From Mikania micrantha (lineage: Eukaryota > Streptophyta > Magnoliopsida > Asterales > Asteraceae), in contig CM018690.1 of the NCBI GenBank assembly GCA_009363875.1, positions 16,137,692 through 16,201,691 on the forward strand: DNA of 64,000 bases. The letters run 5' to 3'. Positions 58,962 through 64,000 of this stretch are shown piece after piece. The translations under genes and the position numbers were made by a program. The notes beneath the pieces were generated by a model. The model was given only the letters and a program-made list of their open reading frames with translations, had not been told where the DNA came from and did no database searches. Each line of letters begins with the position of its first letter. Position 1 is the stretch's first letter.

Positions 58962-58963
<2 letters not shown>
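57414..58963. mobile_element. Foldback/TIR element C
   Basis: Outer ends share 'atgagaagtgtgagaag' in inverted orientation (57439-57456 and about 58918-58935), with 'gcatgtgacttgcatgtgca' inside the right end matching the left. The interior has more than ten copies of 'ttatggtgttttt' on one side and its complement on the other. TA tracts flank both edges. It is about 1.55 kb; the open frames inside are spurious. Confidence 0.8.

Positions 58964-59012
<49 letters not shown>
58964..59012. repeat. (TA)n microsatellite
   Basis: About 24 TA units at the right edge of element C. Confidence 0.97.
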
Positions 59013-59016
<4 letters not shown>

Positions 59017-59740
59017 AGTGTGTGTAAACAAACTCCAAATGAGCTCATTCAAGCGACATTTGAGCCGACCTGTCGAACTCTAAGATCTTGAATTTTAGGT
59101 TTACCTTTTGGGTTTAGATTTTACAGTTTAACTTTTAGGTTATAAAGTGTATGCTTTCAGCTCATTTTGTTTTTTCAAAATTAGCACTATATATGGTTTT
59201 CTTGCCATCATCATTGTGTCTCATTATGCGTTAAAGTTACGTATTATACAGTTTAGCTTAAGCTTTAGGTTTTAAGGTTTAAAACCTAAGTCATATAACT
59301 TTTGCGTTTAAAAGTTTGTGTTTTACAATTCATTGTGTCTTTACGTTCTTCAATGTTTTTCTCTTGTCATCATTTTGTTGTAGGGTTTGATTTTACAATT
59401 TAGTCTTAGGTTTATGATATTTAGGGTATATCTTTAGGATTTAGCTTTATACATAATTTGGTTTTTGATTTAGCTTTTTTGTTTTACCATTTATATTTTA
59501 AAATTTATGGGTTTCATTTTATTGTGTCATCCTGCTCGTCACTTTGTTTTTCTGCTCATCAATTTGTCTTTTTTACTCTATCTTTGTTTTTAGGATTTAG
59601 CTAGTTTCAGGATTTAGAATTTATTGCTAATTAGGGTTTATGACTTGATGAACCGGTTCCAATGCTCTTGGAATGAGGTCAATTGAAGTTTAATTGAGAT
59701 AGTTTCTGAGTATTTTAAAATCCTTTTTCATTTTTTATAC
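59013..59740. mobile_element. Element D with degenerate 'tttaggtt' words
   Basis: It starts right after the TA tract with 'tttgagtgtgtgtaaac'. From 59090 to 59640 words such as 'ttttaggtt' and 'aggatttag' recur many times. The end block ('ccggttccaatg', 59650) is shared with the small element at 45395-45713. The right terminus is uncertain. Confidence 0.45.
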
Positions 59741-60605
59741 AAATTAATGTCTTTTTATAATAACATTACAACAACAAAAACACGTACGCAGTGTAATCTC
59801 ACTTTTTGTAGGATCTGGGGTTTTATAATAACATTACAATGTATATATATTTTGTATCATATGCTAATCATATTTTAAACATATTAAACTCAACGTGTGC
59901 TTTTCATTTTCTTCATTATTTATTTATTTTAAATTTGTAAAGGCATTGTTCTAGTTTTACATCATTTTCTGTCCACGTACTGCTTAATAAAAAAGTCAAA
60001 TTATATTAAAATTTTCAAAATGTAATTAATTTGTAATTAATAAAAAATAAGAGCAACATTTATGTATTTATTAATATGAATAAATTATTACTTTTAAAAG
60101 GATGCACCCAATATGAAGCGTCCAACTGGAATCAGCTTTCCAATGAATTATTATTATCCTATCTTAAATTTCAACTATCTATTAATTTCTTCGATTACAT
60201 TAATGTCCTGGTTTATGTAGCTCATTTATAATTTCATTAATTTCATTTTGCGGGTCAATCAACATACAGTGGAAATATTAACATGACATACCTCATAGAC
60301 GAAATCTACTCTAACACGTATCGATCTATCATCATTCTCTGTAATTTTTGACATAGAAATATTAACATTTGTTACAACGTAAAGTTAAAAAAGCTTATAA
60401 TTATAAACAAGTCAACATGTTTAATATATAATAAAATCGTGTCAAAATATGTTAAACTTATTATTTGCTAACGACATGTTAAAATCTACTAACGACATGT
60501 AGTAACATATATAAACTTGATTAAACATATTAATGACCTGCTAATATATTTATATTTACATATTAACATTTTTAAAATATATGAATACTTGATTTTTATT
60601 GTGTC
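59741..60605. other. No gene seen
   Basis: AT-rich sequence with no recognisable repeat boundary or coding domain. Confidence 0.55.
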
Positions 60606-60772
60606 CCTAAATAAGTATTATCAAGTTAGATGTATTTAAACAAGTTCGTGTTCATGTTTGAAAAAAAATAATATGATTAGTTGTCTCTACTATTCATGTT
60701 TAGTAGAAGTTGTGTTCATGTCTAGTAGAAGTTGTGTTCATGTCTTATCGTGTCGTGTTTTCATGTGTCGTG

Positions 60773-61655
60773 TGATGGGGATACCCCGAACAAGACTAAG
60801 TTGCGGCTTACACGAGGAAACCGCACTAACACCAACTAGGTGAAAGCCACGGCCAAGAGCAACTGCGCCGTGGCTGGGGGAGAAAGAGCGAGTAACGGCC
60901 AGGGGCGAGTGTGCCGCGGCTGAGAAAGAAAACTTGAGTCACGGCTAAGGAAGGAAGCAAGAGTCGCAGCTGAAGAACAAAAGAGGAAACACCATATTGC
61001 ATAATACAAGCCGCGGTTGAGGGAAGAAGCAGAGGCCGCGGCTGGAGAAGAAGCATGGGTCGCGACTAGGAAAAAGCAAGGGCCACGGACAATACCCCCA
61101 ACCTAACCAATCACGTGCAGTATCTGGATGGACCTCCAAACAAGCAGACCGCGGCTGAAGCAAGGAACAAGCCGTGGCTGGATGTCCAAATGGAGCCACT
61201 CCGACCAAAGGAGCCAATTTCCGACTAGTCAAAGCCATACGGAACTAAGAACCTACACAACCCATACTTAGCTTATTCGAGAATGGTCCGAAGTGATAGA
61301 AGACAAAAGTGTTGCTTACCTCATGACCCAGAAGAAGAAGACAATAACGGTGTAAGGGGACAAATGTCAACTATAAAGACAAACACTTACACAAGAAAAG
61401 GAAAAGAAGCCAAAACAATCAGAATAGTAGCTGGACTGCATGTAACAAACTACCCAAAGAAGAATGTCGATGATCTAAGGTTTCAGATGGAACCCACTAT
61501 AAATACCAAGCAATTAAACAAGAAGGAGCATCTGCAACCCAAGAACAACACTTTACTCCCAACACACAACCATTCTCATCTTAGTCTAACGTGTGGTGGA
61601 TCTTGTACTGCTCACAGGCTATAACACCGTCCTTGTGTTAAGTTTTGTAGCAACC
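60773..61655 (+). mobile_element. Probable solo LTR with TCGTG duplication
   Basis: TCGTG lies at 60768-60772 and 61656-61660. The insertion starts TGATGGGGATACC and ends GTAGCAACC. A TATA motif (ctataaatacc, about 61498) is followed by a CA-rich leader, as in an LTR promoter. GC-rich 'gccgcggctg' words recur at 60850-61170. The end is not the usual CA, so the class is inferred; the insertion itself is shown by the empty second copy. Confidence 0.7.
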
Positions 61656-61660
61656 TCGTG

Positions 61661-61965
61661 TTTAACCATTTTTGATAGCCATATTTATCATATGATATCA
61701 GTCAACGTGAAAAGGATTACACGTCTTTTGGATCCCCAGATCTCTCTATGTCCCGAGTGAGATTTACGTGTTTCAAAGAAAGTCAAAAAGACTCTTGAGA
61801 ATGATCCAACCGATTCAAAAATTCTATCCTACTAAAGAAAGTTTATCAAAGGCAATTCTCTCAATGATATCATGATGTTATTAAAACGTCTCTCGCTAAA
61901 AGTTAGATAAAGAGTTCAAATCTTACAATATAAGCAAAATAATAGACAATTATTGTTAAAAAAAA
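61661..61965. other. Remainder of duplicated segment, no gene
   Basis: Homologous to 62650-62910, no coding domain. Confidence 0.5.
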
Positions 61966-62115
61966 CCCAAAGATTTTGCTCTACAATCATAAAAAAAATG
62001 GATAATCCCCGTATCAGTTTTGAACGGGAAAGGGCCATTGGTGATCATCTCTTTCCCGTTCAAGGCAAATACGGGGATTATCCATTTTTTATGACCGTAG
62101 AACAAAATCTTTAGT
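61966..62115 (+). other. Long hairpin with ~62-base arms
   Basis: The left arm (about 61966-62030) containing 'ggataatccccgta' and 'gaacgggaaag' pairs with the right arm (about 62052-62115) containing 'ctttcccgttc' and 'tacggggattatcc'. There are a few mismatches and a loop of about 20 bases. The arm length and mismatch pattern resemble a small-RNA precursor or a MITE. The second copy of the segment has only the left half. Confidence 0.6.
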
Positions 62116-62525
62116 TACAAACAAATTGAAGGAGTTATGTATTTATACAATGTATTTATAGGCGGCCTAGTCAGATTTTTATTTTTTTTTTGACTTTTTT
62201 TTTTACTTTTTCTTGGTAAAAAGAGACCAATTACATGATTATTAAACATTTCTCAACCAAAATCCTTAATATGTCTCTAAAACATCGAATCTAGCCACTT
62301 AACATTGAAATTCATCTCTAAACTTTGAACTCGAATACTCGATGTTTAAGTTTGAACTTTAAAATACTTGACTTAGTATATTTAAGTTTTTTTTTAAATA
62401 TTTGAAGTATTATATTATATTATTAATATTGATGTGTGTATATAATATATATTTGTAAAATTACATTTAATAATTATAATCTGCCTATCACCTATTAATC
62501 CTGATTAATTCATAGACGGTACTTC
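62116..62525. other. No gene seen
   Basis: AT-rich spacer between the duplicated segments. Confidence 0.55.
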
Positions 62526-62990
62526 AATAAGTATTATCAAGTTAGATGTATCTAAACAAGTTCATGTTCATCTATGAAAAAATGACATGATTAGTTGTCT
62601 CTGCTATTCATGTTTAGTAGAAGTTGTGCTCATGTTTTCACGTGTCGTGTTTAACCTTTTTTTGCTAGCCATATCTATCATATGATATAAGGAGAAAATG
62701 ATAACACGTGCGTTGGATCTCGAGATCTCTCTATGTTCCGAGTGAGATTTGCGTGTTGAAAAGAAACCATCACATTTGCCAAGCTTACACCTAATGGTTC
62801 ATAATGATTGTTTCAAAGAAAGCAAAAAAAAGGCTCGTGAGAATGATCCAACCGATTCAAAATTTCGATCCTACTAAAATGATAGACAATTATTGTCAAA
62901 AAAACAAAGATTTTGTTCTAAGATCGTAAAAAAAATGGGCAATCCCCATATTAGCCATGAACGGAAAGGGCCATTGGTGATCATCTATGT
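62526..62990 (+). repeat. Second copy of duplicated segment (empty site)
   Basis: It reads 'cacgtgtcgtgtttaacc' across the position where the first copy has the 883-bp insertion. It also has a shortened hairpin with only the left arm and loop. Confidence 0.8.
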
Positions 62991-63410
62991 ATAAACAAAT
63001 TAAAGCATGTAACTCATGAGAATCATTGACATTTCTTCTCATTCATAAATGAATATAAATGTAAACGAAGAAAAAGAAACATATAGGGGTGTCTTTAGGG
63101 TTTGATTTTGATTTGAGATATAACACATGTTTAAAAGAGAGTAAAAAGAGGAAATTAAACGAAGGGAGACTTTGTAGTTTGTTGTTTAATAAGGAAGTCA
63201 TTAACAGGTTATTAAAAAAATAATTAAATGAATTGATATGTATTTGAGCTTTTATTTTTTTATTTCGATTAACAATTTAGAAACATTTTTTTTAACTTTT
63301 TCGTAAAATCAGGTTTGCTTGACTTTTTTATATATGTATTTAATTATACAATGTATTTAATTTTAATTATAATATTGAAATTTAATTTCTCAGATAAATA
63401 ACACTGAAAA
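62991..63410. other. No gene seen; distal upstream region of GH3
   Basis: AT-rich, no recognisable element. Confidence 0.5.
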
Positions 63411-63793
63411 TTGCCGTCGGTCTTCATAAGCAGCAATCACAGAATAATATCACCAGAAAAGAGCCGTCTGGTCCGGCGTCCGGACAAATCCTTATTCCAA
63501 ACCCGATCTGACGTGTCATAAGCCTGGACCCCACATTACATCCCGTAGACAGACACGGTGACATGGATGGTCCCACCTGCCTCCTCCACAGCTTACAACG
63601 TCAACACCTATGCAAAACATTTCCATGCAACCCTCCGTCGAAACCCTTCGAGTAAACAACTTTTCCTACGTGGCATCTCACCAACACCCTATAAAACCCA
63701 CATCTTCCCCCAACCCACAAAAACACACACCCATCTTCTAAATCATAACCACCCACTCTCTCTCTCACACACACACACTTTCTCTCACTACAA
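63411..63793 (+). promoter_or_regulatory. GH3 promoter and 5' UTR
   Basis: Base composition changes here from AT-rich to balanced. ABRE/G-box-type cores are ACGTGTC (63511-63517) and ACGTGGC (63668-63674). Two overlapping GACA words (63547-63555) give TGTCTGTCT on the minus strand, a possible weak auxin-response element. A canonical TGTCTC is absent. The TATA box is at 63689-63697. The leader ends in a CT/CA-rich stretch (63753-63790) typical of plant core promoters. Confidence 0.7.
63689..63697 (+). promoter_or_regulatory. TATA box of GH3
   Basis: CTATAAAAC lies about 100 bases before the start codon, predicting transcription start near 63720. Confidence 0.85.
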
Positions 63794-64000
63794 ATGGCCG
63801 TCGATTCTGCGATCTCGTCGCCGATGGGACCTCCGGCGTGTGAGAAAGATGCTAATGCTCTTCACTACATCGAAGAAATGACTAAAAACTGTGACTCCGT
63901 TCAAGAAATTGTCTTGTCGGAGATTCTTGCTCAGAACGCCGATACCGAATACCTGCAACAATGGAACCTCAATGGAGCCACTGATCGGGAAACTTTTAAG
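63794..64000 (+). CDS. GH3-family acyl-amido synthetase, first exon, partial
   Basis: The first 69 codons of a gene that runs out of the window. GH3 enzymes adenylate a carboxylic hormone, usually indole-3-acetic acid, and couple it to an amino acid, lowering free auxin in the cytosol. Identification rests on the conserved N-terminus: SSPMGPPACEKDA, then the helix with IEEMTKN, SVQEIVLSEIL, AQNADTEYL and GATDRETFK. This fits the IAA-amido synthetase group (GH3.5/3.6-like) from memory of the family. The ATP-binding motifs lie downstream, outside the window. The start context (acaaATGGC) is good for plants, and the TATA box lies 97-105 bases upstream. The complete protein would be expected at about 600 residues. 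It is the only host gene in the window. Confidence 0.9.
   Translation, partial: MAVDSAISSPMGPPACEKDANALHYIEEMTKNCDSVQEIVLSEILAQNADTEYLQQWNLNGATDRETFK

Larger units (their letters stand above)
60606..61990 (+). repeat. First copy of a duplicated segment, carrying a solo LTR
   Basis: 'aagtattatcaagttagatg' begins both this copy and the one at 62526-62990. The copies stay alignable through 'attcatgtttagtagaagtt', 'agatctctctatgt' and 'agagatgatcc'-region words. This copy contains an 883-bp insertion at 60773 that the second lacks. Confidence 0.8.

Noticed and set aside
59090..59640. Interstitial telomere repeat
   Set aside because: The words vary (ttttaggtt, aggatttag) and never form exact TTTAGGG arrays, so this is a degenerate repeat inside a TA-flanked element.
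60658..61624. Several open frames on both strands in the GC-rich part of the solo LTR
   Set aside because: They follow from the GC-rich repeat words; no homology to gag or pol, and the segment is bounded as an insertion of LTR type.
63558..63881. 107-codon plus-strand frame overlapping the GH3 start
   Set aside because: It is out of frame with the conserved GH3 N-terminus and begins upstream of the TATA box.

Overview
This window looks like plant nuclear DNA, almost certainly from a dicot and by inference from Asteraceae. It is AT-rich and full of microsatellites. It is built almost entirely from transposable elements: Ty3/gypsy chromoviruses with 2.5 kb LTRs, Ty1/copia, tRNA-derived SINEs, Helitron-like ends, and hAT, MULE, CACTA, PIF/Harbinger and foldback elements. 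The only host gene I can support is the 5' end of a GH3-family acyl-amido synthetase (auxin conjugation) in the last 207 bases, with its promoter just upstream. The Asteraceae placement rests on general familiarity with such LTRs, not on a search.

Layout. 1-10,260: a rearranged gypsy insertion (795-9994, apparent target duplication CAACA). Its interior holds a minus-strand gag-like ORF, a minus-strand LTR plus integrase fragment, and a plus-strand deletion relic of pol. 10,260-14,700: AT-rich Helitron-like copies interrupted by two SINEs, a hAT-type MITE and a CACTA-like array. 16,035-17,679: a small copia deletion derivative with both LTRs and a 5-bp target duplication. 19,040-23,290: a PIF/Harbinger derivative, a foldback element, a SINE with a perfect 17-bp duplication, and a 19-bp SINE-tail insertion. 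23,732-36,239: the centrepiece, a full-length gypsy chromovirus (24,065-33,813) with an uninterrupted 1534-residue polyprotein and apparently identical LTRs, inserted in an older solo LTR. Both nested insertions have perfect 5-bp duplications.

36,430-46,740: two adjacent minus-strand SINEs, a hAT-like element, a 3.3 kb LTR-like insertion with two outward-facing LTR-like ends, a CACTA end and a Helitron 3' end. 46,741-59,720: a chain of TIR and foldback elements separated by (TA)n microsatellites, including a MULE with a FAR1-type transposase pseudogene and a hAT with a zinc-finger-MYM-like transposase pseudogene. 60,606-62,990: a duplicated segment in which one copy carries a solo LTR and the other is the empty site; the first copy also holds a long RNA-like hairpin. 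63,411-64,000: the GH3 promoter and first exon.

Apart from GH3 and the intact gypsy polyprotein, every coding region seen is broken. Most premature stops lie one C-to-T (or G-to-A) change from the expected codon, as expected for decay of methylated transposons. I see no CRISPR array, rRNA or tRNA gene, and no prokaryote-style operon.
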